Origin: Candidatus Nitrosotenuis chungbukensis
GTDB lineage: Archaea; Thermoproteota; Nitrososphaeria; Nitrososphaerales; Nitrosopumilaceae
Length of the DNA stretch: 64,000 nt
Assembly: GCF_000685395.1 (NCBI RefSeq)
Contig: NZ_AVSQ01000003.1
Span: 61,238 to 125,237, forward strand
Reading direction: 5' to 3'
Shown in pieces: positions 34,901 to 44,149 of the stretch. The number at the start of each line of letters is the position of its first letter. Positions within the stretch are counted from its first letter, which is position 1. Below the pieces are notes generated by a model. It was not told the origin of the DNA and ran no database searches. It was given only the letters and a program-made list of their open reading frames with translations. Position numbers and translations under genes: made by a program.

Positions 34901-35068
34901 GTGGAATTTAAGGAAATTTACTGCAACAACTGTAAGAAGGCACTTGGAAGGTATAACACAAAGTATTTCTCAGATTCCAAGATTGCGGAGCTGATAAAGT
35001 CAAACCACACGTCGCATTACAGGGAGGGCCATCAGTTGTCCATACGTAAAATATCTAAAAACAGGTAA
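34901..35068 (+). CDS. Small zinc-ribbon-like protein
   Basis: I place the start at GTG 34901 (55 residues); an open frame extends upstream to 34862 but its extra residues are hydrophobic and unlike the rest. The protein has one CNNC pair (IYCNNCKKALG, about 7-17), then a helical segment with HTSHYREGH that could complete a metal site. The function is unknown. It converges with dnaJ, one base between stops. Confidence 0.6.
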   Translation: MEFKEIYCNNCKKALGRYNTKYFSDSKIAELIKSNHTSHYREGHQLSIRKISKNR

Positions 35069-35069
35069 A

Positions 35070-36158
35070 CTAGTCAAATGTTTCTCTGAGTTTTTCAAGC
35101 AGTTCCTTTTGCTGTTTATTGAGTTTGGAAGGAATATCCACTACTAGTCTCACATATTGATCCCCGCGACTTTTTGAGCCCATATGCGGTAAGCCTTTTC
35201 CTTTTAGTTTGACTATGGTGTTTGGTTGTGTTCCTTCTTCTACTTTGACTTTTTCATTTTTCTCTAATGTCGGTACTTCAATTGTCTTGCCAATACATGC
35301 GTCAACTATGGAGATTTTTGCATCATAGAAAATGTCTGCGCCGTCTCTTTTGAAGAATTTATGCGGGTTTACTCGTACTCTGATTATCAGATCCCCGCTT
35401 TGTCCATGCGGTATGGATTCACCTTCACCGTTTATGACGTAATCCCCATTGTCAATGCCGGACGGAATATCAAACGATATGTGTTTTGTACCCTTGGTCT
35501 TTCCAGTTCCTTTGCATGATGAGCATGGCTTTGATATGATTTGCCCTTCACCATGACACTTGGTACAAGGCTGCACTGTGACAAATGTTGAAAATCCCAT
35601 GTTTCGTGTCATCCTTACCTGTCCTTGCCCTCTACATGCAGAGCACGTTTCTGGGCTGGTTCCAGGTGCACAGCCAGATCCTTTGCAGGTATCACAGTCA
35701 ATGTTTTTTCTAATGTCAATATCAATTCGCTTTCCACGAAAAACATCGTCAAGGGATATGTTTGTCTCATGCAGAATGTCTTGGCCTTTTTGTCTTGCAA
35801 ATCCGCCAAATCCCCCTGAGCGTCCAAAAAGATTTTCAAATATAGAATCAAAACCGCCAGAGCCAAAATTAGAGAAAACGTCGTCAAAATTAGTTCGTGC
35901 GCCCTGGAAGATGTCTTCCCTAGAGTACCTGCCATCAACCCCCTCATGCCCGTACTGATCGTAGATTTTCCGTTTTTCAGGGTCCGACAGAACAGCATAT
36001 GCCTCTGAAATTTCTTTAAAGTGTTCTCCAGCCTCTGGCGACTTGTTTCTATCAGGATGAAATTTCAGGGCTAGTTTTCTGTATTGGGATTTTACGACGT
36101 CTTGTGAATCGGTTTTTGAAACGCCCAATACTTCATAATAATCTCTTTTTGCAGACAT
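35070..36158 (-). CDS. dnaJ: Chaperone DnaJ (Hsp40)
   Basis: A 362-residue type I J-protein. The J domain has HPD at 34-36. A Gly/Phe-rich linker follows at about 75-125 ([23 protein letters not shown]). Four CxxCxGxG zinc repeats come next ([32 protein letters not shown]), then the C-terminal substrate domains. It delivers clients to DnaK and stimulates its ATPase. The gene is third in a grpE-dnaK-dnaJ operon, 31 nt after dnaK. Confidence 0.96.
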   Translation of the reverse strand: MSAKRDYYEVLGVSKTDSQDVVKSQYRKLALKFHPDRNKSPEAGEHFKEISEAYAVLSDPEKRKIYDQYGHEGVDGRYSREDIFQGARTNFDDVFSNFGSGGFDSIFENLFGRSGGFGGFARQKGQDILHETNISLDDVFRGKRIDIDIRKNIDCDTCKGSGCAPGTSPETCSACRGQGQVRMTRNMGFSTFVTVQPCTKCHGEGQIISKPCSSCKGTGKTKGTKHISFDIPSGIDNGDYVINGEGESIPHGQSGDLIIRVRVNPHKFFKRDGADIFYDAKISIVDACIGKTIEVPTLEKNEKVKVEEGTQPNTIVKLKGKGLPHMGSKSRGDQYVRLVVDIPSKLNKQQKELLEKLRETFD

Positions 36159-36189
36159 GTTGCTATTTTGTTAAATGATGCATTAATTG

Positions 36190-38022
36190 TTAATTTTTTG
36201 TGTCTGTGTTCTGCGTACTTTGCTCTGAATCGCCAGGATTCTGAGAGGCTTGTTCCTGAGTAGGCTGGGAGACATTCTTGTAGAGTTCCGTCGTTACCTG
36301 GTTCACGATTGCCTTTAGTGCGTCAAGTTTTGGTCTTATTTGATCTGCGTCTTTGTCCAGGACTTCCTTTAGTTCCTTGACTGCGTCAGATATCTTGATG
36401 CCCTGCTCCTGTGTGATTTTGTCCTTTAGATCTTGGCTTATCAGTTTCTCAGTTGTATAGACGAAGCTCTCCGCTTCATTTTTTATGTCTATTGCTTCTT
36501 TTTTCTTTTTATCTTCCTCTGCAAACTTTTCTGCATCTTGCTTTAGCTTGTCAATTTCGTCCTTTGATAGTTTAGAGCCGGCCTGGATTGTTATTTTTGC
36601 CTCTTTTTTGGTTCCAAGATCTTTTGCAGTGACATTTAGGATTCCGTTTGCGTCAATGTCAAACTTGACCTCGATTTGTGGAATACCGCGAGGCGCCGGG
36701 GGAAGTCCGGTAAGGTTAAAGCTTCCAAGCGAAACATTGTCAGCAGCCATTGGTCTTTCACCCTGCACTACATGAATTGTAACGGCAGTTTGATTGTCTG
36801 CTGCAGTGGTAAAGACTTTGGTTTTTGACGTTGGGATTGTGGTGTTTCTTTCAATTAGGGGTTCTCGCAGGCCTCCAAGTGTTTCAACTCCAAGAGTAAG
36901 CGGGGTAACGTCTAGCAACACTATGTCACTGGTCACGTCTCCTGCGATGATTCCTGCTTGGATTGCCGCACCTACTGCTACTGCCTCCATTGGATCTACT
37001 CCGGATTCTGGGTCTTTACCTATCACATCGCCAACAAATTTCTTTACAAGCGGAATTCTTGTCGGTCCGCCAACTAGGACGATTTTTGCTACATCGGATG
37101 TTGAGAGCTTGGCATCTCTTAATGCATTGTCAATTGATGTGCGACATCTTTCAACTATTGGTCTGATTAGCTCTTCGAATTTAGCTCGAGTCAGTTTAAT
37201 TTCCAAGTTTTTTGATCCAGATGCAGGATCATGAAATATGAAGGGAATGTTGATGTCAGTTTCCATTACGGTGGAAAGTTCTATCTTTGCCTTTTCTGAT
37301 GCCTCTCGAACTCTTGTCATTGCCGTGCTATCACCGGTAAGATCTACTCCGGTTGTTTTTCTGAATTCGTTTGTTACATAGTCAATTAGGATTTTGTCCA
37401 TGTCGGTGCCACCAAGCTGGGTATCACCAGACGTGCTTAGTACTTCAAAAACCCCGCCGCCCATTTCCATTATGGTGACATCCAGAGTTCCGCCGCCAAG
37501 ATCAAAGACTAGAATCTTCATGTCTTGCCCTGCCTTGTCAAGGCCAAAGGCAAGCGATGCCGCTGTCGGCTCGTTGATTATTCTTACAACCTCCAATCCC
37601 GCAATTGTTCCTGCATCCTTTGTTGCCTGTCTTTGATTGTCATCAAAGTAGGCAGGAACTGTTATGACTGCCTTTTCTACCTTTTCGCCCAGAAATGCCT
37701 CTGCGTCTTTTTTGATTTTTTGTAGAATAAATGAAGAGATTTGCTGCGGTTTGTACTCTTTTCCTTGTATTTTGAATATGTAGTCGCCTCCCATTTTTCG
37801 TTTTGCCGCTACAATAGTACTGTCTGGATTAGTTACGGCCTGTCTCCTTGCTGGCTCGCCAACTAGGAGCTGGCCATCTTTTGTAAATGCGACAACGGAT
37901 GGGAAGGCCTTGCCTCCGATTGAAGTACCCTCTGCTGCCGGAATAAGGGCGGGTTTTCCTCCCATCATTACAGCCGCAGCAGAATTACTTGTTCCCAAAT
38001 CTATACCGATTATTTTTGCCAT
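36190..38022 (-). CDS. dnaK: Chaperone DnaK (Hsp70)
   Basis: A 610-residue Hsp70 with the N-terminal phosphate loop [14 protein letters not shown], phosphate-2 loop [13 protein letters not shown] and adenosine loop [11 protein letters not shown] substrate-binding domain and a helical lid follow, with a Gln/Ser-rich tail. Archaeal Hsp70 genes are of bacterial origin and mainly found in mesophiles, which fits the inferred host. It folds and protects proteins with GrpE and DnaJ. The gene starts 16 nt after the grpE stop. Confidence 0.97.
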   Translation of the reverse strand: MAKIIGIDLGTSNSAAAVMMGGKPALIPAAEGTSIGGKAFPSVVAFTKDGQLLVGEPARRQAVTNPDSTIVAAKRKMGGDYIFKIQGKEYKPQQISSFILQKIKKDAEAFLGEKVEKAVITVPAYFDDNQRQATKDAGTIAGLEVVRIINEPTAASLAFGLDKAGQDMKILVFDLGGGTLDVTIMEMGGGVFEVLSTSGDTQLGGTDMDKILIDYVTNEFRKTTGVDLTGDSTAMTRVREASEKAKIELSTVMETDINIPFIFHDPASGSKNLEIKLTRAKFEELIRPIVERCRTSIDNALRDAKLSTSDVAKIVLVGGPTRIPLVKKFVGDVIGKDPESGVDPMEAVAVGAAIQAGIIAGDVTSDIVLLDVTPLTLGVETLGGLREPLIERNTTIPTSKTKVFTTAADNQTAVTIHVVQGERPMAADNVSLGSFNLTGLPPAPRGIPQIEVKFDIDANGILNVTAKDLGTKKEAKITIQAGSKLSKDEIDKLKQDAEKFAEEDKKKKEAIDIKNEAESFVYTTEKLISQDLKDKITQEQGIKISDAVKELKEVLDKDADQIRPKLDALKAIVNQVTTELYKNVSQPTQEQASQNPGDSEQSTQNTDTKN

Positions 38023-38038
38023 GTTTTCACCATTTTGA

Positions 38039-38587
38039 TTATTGTTTTTTTGATATTTCGACTAGTGTCGGTCTAATTGTCCTTTTATGAGAAATATATC
38101 CTTTCCTGATTTCTTTGGTGATTGTGTTTTCATCCAAGCTTTCATCCACTACAACTGAGATGGCCTCATGAAGATTTGGATCGAATATTTCACCCAAGGC
38201 GTTAATTGGAGACACGTTGTATTCAGCTAACAGACTATCAATATTTTTTAGTATAGAATCGAGTCCTTGTGCGTTCACATTTTCTTTTATGAGAATGTCC
38301 TTTGCGCGCGTCAGATCATCGTAAATCGTTAAAAATTTCAGCAGGAATTTGTCAAGTTTGTCGTTGACGCCATTTTCTATGTCGTTTTTAATTTTCTTTT
38401 CCAGATTCAGAAAATCTGCAAGCGATCGTTTTAGCTTGTCTTCAGACATGGCAAGAAGTTTTTGCGTTTCTTCCAATTTGTGAGTTAATTCTTCAGTCGT
38501 CGGTCTTGATTCCAGATCTGCAGACTCTCCATCTGATTCATCCGCATCTACTGAAATATTTTGCTCGTTATCGTCTGAACTGTACAA
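38039..38587 (-). CDS. grpE: Nucleotide exchange factor GrpE
   Basis: A 182-residue protein starting at TTG 38587. An acidic N-terminal tail precedes a long coiled-coil helix (about 30-90, [18 protein letters not shown]), and the C-terminal beta-wing has the signature [11 protein letters not shown], then [19 protein letters not shown]. It releases ADP from DnaK. It opens the chaperone trio, and the dehydrogenase-like gene lies 26 nt upstream on the same strand, so it may lead the transcript. Confidence 0.94.
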   Translation of the reverse strand: MYSSDDNEQNISVDADESDGESADLESRPTTEELTHKLEETQKLLAMSEDKLKRSLADFLNLEKKIKNDIENGVNDKLDKFLLKFLTIYDDLTRAKDILIKENVNAQGLDSILKNIDSLLAEYNVSPINALGEIFDPNLHEAISVVVDESLDENTITKEIRKGYISHKRTIRPTLVEISKKQ

Positions 38588-38613
38588 TCAAGATATTTTT
38601 TTGCAAACTAGTT

Positions 38614-39756
38614 TTATTCTTTGTGTGTTATTTCACAGAGGGGGTTTCCCTTTATTACGATAAGATCGTTGTCTTGTTTTTTGTGAAGATTTTCATAGTC
38701 AGATTTAGAGCAAATGACCAAAATTGTTGTCTTGTCGTTGTGAAATAAATCCAGATTAGGATCAGAGTATGCTTCGACATCTCCGATATAGTCCCGGAGT
38801 CTCGTGATGAGGCTTTGCAGCATTTCGATTTTGTCACCACGCATTTCATGTTGGTCTAACGACCAAGAGAGCGCAATTTTTGTGCGGCTTGCCTTCAGAT
38901 CGTTTTTCTTTAAAGTAGATCTGATTTCGTCAATCAGTCTTTTAATGTAGCCATCGACGCCCTTGAGACTTCCATTGATTAAATACATCAGCGTATTTGC
39001 CCCCTCAAAAGACGTGCCGAGTGAACGCAAATCGTACAAGCCACTAACCATGTCATCTAGGAATATGTTTTGGAGATCATTTGATTTAAGATCGGCCTTT
39101 GTGTTATCATCTTGGGCAAACTTGCAGACTTCAAGGATGCTACACAAGCCTGAGAACCTAGTAAGTACGTTTATTGCGTGAAAGTGTTCTGCCGATGAAA
39201 TTCCGACCATCATTATTTCTTTTTTGTTGCTTGCCAGTAACGCGGCAAGGTTTTGATCCTGCTTATTGTTGTATGACCCAATAACTTTTGGCGGCTGGTT
39301 GCCACCGCCTAATGGATAATAATAATAAAAGATCGACTTTCCGGTTTCAAGTCCTGTAACATGCTCCAGTAAGGATACGTTTTCGCCGTTGCCGCCAATT
39401 CCTGTTGGCAGATTGTATATCACCGAGCTGCCCTTTTTGAGTGAGGAGGTTGCATCCTTGAATTTTGAGTGAACTTCGGTTTTTGTCTCTTGGCCGGTTT
39501 TTCTAATTCGCGGGGCAAAGAAGAGATACTGGGCCTTTGATATTGCCACGTCGATAGGCTCCATTGCCAAGAGCGGTTCGTCTTCCTTTAGGGAGGAAAC
39601 ATTTGGATATGTTTTTGCAATTTCTGGTTTTAGTGATATTGCAGACTGGGTCGATTCATCGATAATTGATACATTAGCTCCGTGTATTGCCATCTGACAA
39701 GCCAAAGAGTACCCTTCAGTACTTAACCCATAAACAACGACCCTTTCTGCTCCCAA
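38614..39756 (-). CDS. Degenerate nucleotide-sugar-dehydrogenase-like protein
   Basis: A 380-residue protein starting at TTG 39756. The N terminus is a Rossmann-like strand-turn (VVVYGLSTEGYSLACQMA) but the normal GxGxxG is changed to GLSTEG. The overall layout (NAD-like domain, helical middle, C-terminal domain) resembles UDP-glucose dehydrogenases, yet I find no GGPC-like catalytic Cys and no catalytic Lys-Asn helix. I infer an enzymatically altered or inactive relative. It sits 26 nt upstream of grpE on the same strand and diverges from a DUF354 gene. Its true role is unknown. Confidence 0.6.
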   Translation of the reverse strand: MGAERVVVYGLSTEGYSLACQMAIHGANVSIIDESTQSAISLKPEIAKTYPNVSSLKEDEPLLAMEPIDVAISKAQYLFFAPRIRKTGQETKTEVHSKFKDATSSLKKGSSVIYNLPTGIGGNGENVSLLEHVTGLETGKSIFYYYYPLGGGNQPPKVIGSYNNKQDQNLAALLASNKKEIMMVGISSAEHFHAINVLTRFSGLCSILEVCKFAQDDNTKADLKSNDLQNIFLDDMVSGLYDLRSLGTSFEGANTLMYLINGSLKGVDGYIKRLIDEIRSTLKKNDLKASRTKIALSWSLDQHEMRGDKIEMLQSLITRLRDYIGDVEAYSDPNLDLFHNDKTTILVICSKSDYENLHKKQDNDLIVIKGNPLCEITHKE

Positions 39757-39820
39757 TTCATTGATGCTAGCATAAGGACTAAGAAAAACTTATTGCATCA
39801 TAGATCACATTGGACGTATC

Positions 39821-40846
39821 TTGAAGATTTGGTTTGACATTCTGACACCAAAACAAGTCTTGTTTTTTGAGCCGATGGTAAGACATCTGCAAAAAAGTAA
39901 CGAGATTTTTTGCACGGCACGAAACTACAGAGAGGTGACAGAGCTTGCAAAGATCAGAAAAATGAAGATTATGATGATCGGAAAACACGGTGGTTCTCTC
40001 AAGGCAGACAAGCTAAACGCAAGCCTGAAGCGAACTTTACTTCTCACAGACAAGGTTCGGCGATTCAAGCCAGATTTGACAATTAGTTTTTGCTCACCTG
40101 AGGCAGCGCGAGTTTCGTTCGGATTGGGGATAAGGCACATCGCCTTTTGTGATTCTCCGCATGCAGAGGCAGTGATGCGCCTGTCGATACCACTTATTCA
40201 AAAACTGTTGATCCCTTGGATAATACCAAAAAACGAATTTACCAAATACGGGATAAGTGCAAAAAACATCATCCAATACAAAGCAATAGACGCATCAGTC
40301 ATCATCAGATACAATGACTACAACATTAGTTCCAATCCCAAACAGAAAAAAAACATTCTCATTAGATTGGAGGAGGAGCAGGCTGCATATGTACAGAAAA
40401 ACAGGACTAATGCCCTAACAATTGTACGTGAGATTGTTAAAAAAATCGGTGATCATAATGTTATGATACTGCCCAGGTATGATAGTCAAATTGCAACGCT
40501 AAAACACGTTTTAGGAAACAGGGCAAAAGTTTTGGATAAAGTAGTTGACAGCAAAATCTTGTTGCGGGACACAGATATTTTTGTTGGCTCTGGCGGAACC
40601 ATGACTGCAGAGTCTGCGCTCTTAGGTATTCCTACGATCTCTTATAATGCTGTGCCCAATCTGGTAGAGAAATACTTGGTTAGAAAAAAACTTGCCATAC
40701 GAGAAACTAAACCAAAAAGAATTATTTCAGCTATTGAAAAGATATTGCGTTCAGACAATGCACATTTTAAGAACAGAGCAAAGTCAGTAATGGACTCGAT
40801 GGAGGATCCTGTAAAGAGACTCGGTCAAATCATAAAAAAAGACTGA
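39821..40846 (+). CDS. DUF354 family protein, GT-B-like
   Basis: A 341-residue protein starting at TTG 39821. It begins MKIWFDILTPKQVLFFEPMV, a DUF354 hallmark, and continues with PDLTISFCSPEAARVSFGLG and the C-terminal SGGTMTAESALLGIPTISYN, which resembles the nucleotide-sugar-binding segment of UDP-GlcNAc 2-epimerase/MurG-type GT-B folds. A sugar nucleotide role is likely, but no member function is firmly known to me. It diverges from the dehydrogenase-like gene, 64 nt apart. Confidence 0.82.
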   Translation: MKIWFDILTPKQVLFFEPMVRHLQKSNEIFCTARNYREVTELAKIRKMKIMMIGKHGGSLKADKLNASLKRTLLLTDKVRRFKPDLTISFCSPEAARVSFGLGIRHIAFCDSPHAEAVMRLSIPLIQKLLIPWIIPKNEFTKYGISAKNIIQYKAIDASVIIRYNDYNISSNPKQKKNILIRLEEEQAAYVQKNRTNALTIVREIVKKIGDHNVMILPRYDSQIATLKHVLGNRAKVLDKVVDSKILLRDTDIFVGSGGTMTAESALLGIPTISYNAVPNLVEKYLVRKKLAIRETKPKRIISAIEKILRSDNAHFKNRAKSVMDSMEDPVKRLGQIIKKD

Positions 40847-40913
40847 CACAATAAGACAGTTGCAGAAAAATAGAAAATATCAATAAGAGGTCGTTTTGAG
40901 AGTTATTAACAGA

Positions 40914-40986
40914 AGCCCGGTAGTGTAGCGGTCAAGCATAGGGGCCTTTGGAGCCCTTGACCCCAGTTCGAGTCTGGGCCGGGCTA
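40914..40986 (+). tRNA. tRNA-Gln(TTG)
   Basis: Acceptor AGCCCGG/CCGGGCT, D arm GTGT-GCAT, anticodon stem GGGGC/GCCCT with loop CTTTGGA giving anticodon TTG (codon CAA), T arm CCCAGTTCGAGTCTGGG, discriminator A at 40986. No intron and no CCA. This tRNA is the substrate class for GatDE encoded at 30.9-34.1 kb. Confidence 0.95.
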
Positions 40987-40993
40987 CTATATT

Positions 40994-41755
40994 TTACAGA
41001 TCAAGTTTTGTAAGAAGCCTAATTGCAACAATAAACAGCGTGACTGCAACGCTTACTAGCACAATCATTTCAATCATGACAAACTCGGTAAACGTGCCAA
41101 AGATTCCGGCCCTGATGATATCAACAAGATATGTGAGAGGATTAAGATAAAATGCAGTGGCCAGAGGCTGCGGTGCGCCGGATGCCGGATAAAATGCAGT
41201 GCTTACAAATGCAAAGAACAGGAAAACAGTATTAATGATTACGTTGAATCCCTCGCTGGACCGTAGGCGTGTTGAGATTATGGACGCAATAGAGCCAAAC
41301 AAAATTGAGCCAGTTATTGAGGCAAAAATCAGAAACGGTATTGTAAGTGCATTAAACTGAACCGATGTGAAAAACAGAGGAAAGCCGATTGCGGTGATCA
41401 GGGCTGCGCTAATTATGCCAACTATGCCAATGGTGTAGACATTACTTAGAATGTAGTTAGTTCGCGTGAATGGTCCGACTAGAATTTGCTCAAACATTCC
41501 ATGTCGTCTGTCATTCCAAATTATTATGCCAGAAACAAGAGTGCTGTTCATGATGTTAAATCCAATCATCCCAGATGCAATGAATGCGGGATAGTCAAGC
41601 GTGATATTTCCAAACGGGACTGATTTTATCAGTGCGGTATACGCAAAACCTGCAACAAATATGTAAATCACCGGAAAGATTACCTGCCAGACAAGAAATC
41701 CAGGATTTATGGAAATCGTCAGGTTTCTGACTATAAGCCTAATTGTGGGGTGCAT
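40994..41755 (-). CDS. ABC-2 type transporter permease
   Basis: A 253-residue membrane protein with six likely membrane helices (for example FPVIYIFVAGFAYTALI, ALITAIGFPLFF, VFLFFAFVSTAFY). It matches the ABC-2 fold of drug, polysaccharide and lipid exporters, with the segment FEQILVGPFTRTNYILSN after the second helix. Its start overlaps the ATPase gene by 17 nt. Together they form a half-transporter exporter pair. The substrate is unknown. Confidence 0.9.
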   Translation of the reverse strand: MHPTIRLIVRNLTISINPGFLVWQVIFPVIYIFVAGFAYTALIKSVPFGNITLDYPAFIASGMIGFNIMNSTLVSGIIIWNDRRHGMFEQILVGPFTRTNYILSNVYTIGIVGIISAALITAIGFPLFFTSVQFNALTIPFLIFASITGSILFGSIASIISTRLRSSEGFNVIINTVFLFFAFVSTAFYPASGAPQPLATAFYLNPLTYLVDIIRAGIFGTFTEFVMIEMIVLVSVAVTLFIVAIRLLTKLDL

Positions 41756-42680
41756 TTGAGTCCTTTACCATCTTGAGAAATATGTCTTCGAGTGTTGTAG
41801 GAATGGCCGACAGGTCCTCTACGGAAATATTGTTTTCAATTAGAATTTGAAGAATTTGTGACAGGACGACTTCAGATTTGCTTGATTGGATGGTTATGTT
41901 TGTGCCGGTGGTAAAATCAATTACGCAATCAGCGATGCCTGACAAGAGTTCTGATAGCCTATCATGTCTTTCTGAGAGGTGAATTGTGATGGTTTTTTCT
42001 TGCCCAAATGTATTTTTGAGGTTATTTGGCGAATCTACTGCTAGGATTTTTCCCTTGTTTATTACTGCTATTTTGTCGCAGAGATATTCTGCCTCAGTCA
42101 AAACATGGGTCGTATAAAAAATAGTAAGGCCGGTTTTTACCTTGTTTTTCAGATAATCGAGTAGTTTTCTTCTTGCAGTAGGATCCAGGCCTACTGTGGG
42201 TTCGTCAAGAAACAACAGGTCCATTTCATGCATGAATTCACGTGCCACTTGGACTCGGCGCCTTTGGCCAATTGACAGATCCTCGTTCTTTCTTTTTCGG
42301 ATTTCATTTAGGTCAAAAACACCAATTAGCTCCTCGGTTCTTTCTTTTCTCGTTTTCCGGTCAATGTCCCACATCATTCCGTATTTTTCAAGCGATTTTT
42401 CTACGGAAAGATTTGGCTCGTAGCTTGGCTGTTGTAGGACAACTCCAATTCTCTTTCTGATCTCTAGCGGCTGCTTTATTGCGTTAATGCCCAATACTTC
42501 GATGGTTCCAGATGTCGGGGGGATTAACGTAGTAAGCATCTTGATTGTAGTAGATTTGCCTGCCCCGTTTGGGCCAAGAAAGCCAAAAATGTGACCTGAT
42601 CGCACATCCAGATCTATCCCATCCACCGCAGGTATGGTCCCGTATGACTTGTGAAGCGATCTTGCAGTTATGGCTGACAC
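41739..42680 (-). CDS. ABC transporter ATP-binding protein (DrrA/CcmA type)
   Basis: A 313-residue protein. Walker A is GPNGAGKST (about 35-43), the signature is LSIGQRRRVQVAREF, Walker B is LLFLDEPTVGLDP, and the switch His follows in YTTHVL. A C-terminal 90-residue extension is typical of daunorubicin-resistance-like exporters. It powers the overlapping permease. The pair lies between tRNA-Gln and RPA, divergent from RPA. Confidence 0.93.
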   Translation of the reverse strand: MSAITARSLHKSYGTIPAVDGIDLDVRSGHIFGFLGPNGAGKSTTIKMLTTLIPPTSGTIEVLGINAIKQPLEIRKRIGVVLQQPSYEPNLSVEKSLEKYGMMWDIDRKTRKERTEELIGVFDLNEIRKRKNEDLSIGQRRRVQVAREFMHEMDLLFLDEPTVGLDPTARRKLLDYLKNKVKTGLTIFYTTHVLTEAEYLCDKIAVINKGKILAVDSPNNLKNTFGQEKTITIHLSERHDRLSELLSGIADCVIDFTTGTNITIQSSKSEVVLSQILQILIENNISVEDLSAIPTTLEDIFLKMVKDSNAPHN

Positions 42681-42754
42681 TGATTTTTTTTAGATCGCTC
42701 TCTAATTTAGATTAATGAAATTTTTATTAAGAGATTTTCCTATCAGAAATTGAC

Positions 42755-44149
42755 TTGACTGAATTTGATTTATTGCTGACTAAGCTTCTTGAGCAAAAAC
42801 CAGAATTATCAAAATCTGACGTTGAGAGCATGATCGCGCAGAAAAAGGAAAAGATCGGTGCAGGCTATCTTACGGATCAGGGTGCGTTGTTTTTGGTTGC
42901 CTCCGACCTCGGCGTGGCAATATCTGAACCGGTAAAAAGCGAAATCAGCATAAAGGACTTGTATGCAGGGGCAAAAGAGGTAACCCTCCAGACCAGAGTG
43001 CTAAACGTATCACCTGCAAAACAGTTTTCAAGAAAGGACGGCTCGCAATTCATGCTCAGAAACATGACTGTCTACGATAATGACTCTGCAGTCACAGTAA
43101 AGATGTGGGATGAAAAGGCCAATCTGCCTGACATTGTCAACCTAAAGCCTGGAAATCTTATAAAAATAATCAAAGCCTATGTGAAATCTGACCTAAATGG
43201 CGAGCCAACTATCAATATTGGCTCAGGCTCCACCATAGAAATCGCAGATACTGAAAGCAGCATTCCATCACTGGATTCTATGACAAAAGACGTTAGTGAC
43301 GTAAAGGAAGGGGAAAAAAACATCATAGTTTCCGGAATAATCGATGGCAGCATTAATTACTCTGAATTTACAAATGTCCGCGGTCAACAAGGCAATTCTC
43401 TACGATTCAGACTGCAGGGAAAGGACGGCCGCTCAATTAGAGTTGTAATGTGGAACAAAAATGAATCAGAAATTCCAAAGGTCATACCGCCCCAGACAAA
43501 AGCTCGACTCTTAGGTGTAAAGGCAAAGCTAAACCAACAGGAGTTAGAAATTCATGGAAACGAGTCAACCATACTTGAGATAGCAGACATAAAGGTGCAA
43601 CCCATTTCTTTTAGAATACTCTCAACTTCAAAAAGCGAGAACGGAAATACCATGATTCTTGGAGTCAGCAAAGAAAAGCAACTTTTCCACATAGTCGATA
43701 CTGCAAACGTCACGAGCTCATTTAGTCAGGGCGACATACTTGAGTGCATGCCTTCTAAAGTGTATGGCAACAACATTACAATTGATTCAGATTCTTTTGT
43801 ACGAAAAATTGAGGGAGAAGACATTCCCCAAGTATCAGAACTCAGAACAAAGATTGCAGATGTAAAGCCTGACAACAACTATTACTGTATTGAGGCAATC
43901 ATACTCAAGGCCCCAGAAAGGCGCAATGTGCAAACAAAAGCAGGCGAATCAATTTCACTTTCTGAAATGTTCATAGAAGACGACACGGGCCAAATTTGGA
44001 TAAAGGGGTGGAGGAACCAGGCAAGACTCCTAGACGAGTGCTCCATAGGCGAGATAATTTCAGTCACAGGGGTTACCGCAAAGCCAGGGCTGGAGGGAAG
44101 AACAGAGCTGTTTGTGACCCCGTTTTCGTCAATTAGAAAGAAAAACTAG
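42755..44149 (+). CDS. Replication protein A-like ssDNA-binding protein
   Basis: A 464-residue protein starting at TTG 42755, with several OB folds in tandem. The first is near 65-165 (VTLQTRVLNVSP, FMLRNMTVYDNDSAVTVKMWDE), the second near 175-270 (KNIIVSGIIDGSINYSEF, RFRLQGKDGRSIRVVMWN), and further OB-like strands lie to the C terminus. No zinc finger is visible. It coats single-stranded DNA in replication and repair. Its stop shares CTAG with the convergent Lhr helicase gene. Confidence 0.9.
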   Translation: MTEFDLLLTKLLEQKPELSKSDVESMIAQKKEKIGAGYLTDQGALFLVASDLGVAISEPVKSEISIKDLYAGAKEVTLQTRVLNVSPAKQFSRKDGSQFMLRNMTVYDNDSAVTVKMWDEKANLPDIVNLKPGNLIKIIKAYVKSDLNGEPTINIGSGSTIEIADTESSIPSLDSMTKDVSDVKEGEKNIIVSGIIDGSINYSEFTNVRGQQGNSLRFRLQGKDGRSIRVVMWNKNESEIPKVIPPQTKARLLGVKAKLNQQELEIHGNESTILEIADIKVQPISFRILSTSKSENGNTMILGVSKEKQLFHIVDTANVTSSFSQGDILECMPSKVYGNNITIDSDSFVRKIEGEDIPQVSELRTKIADVKPDNNYYCIEAIILKAPERRNVQTKAGESISLSEMFIEDDTGQIWIKGWRNQARLLDECSIGEIISVTGVTAKPGLEGRTELFVTPFSSIRKKN

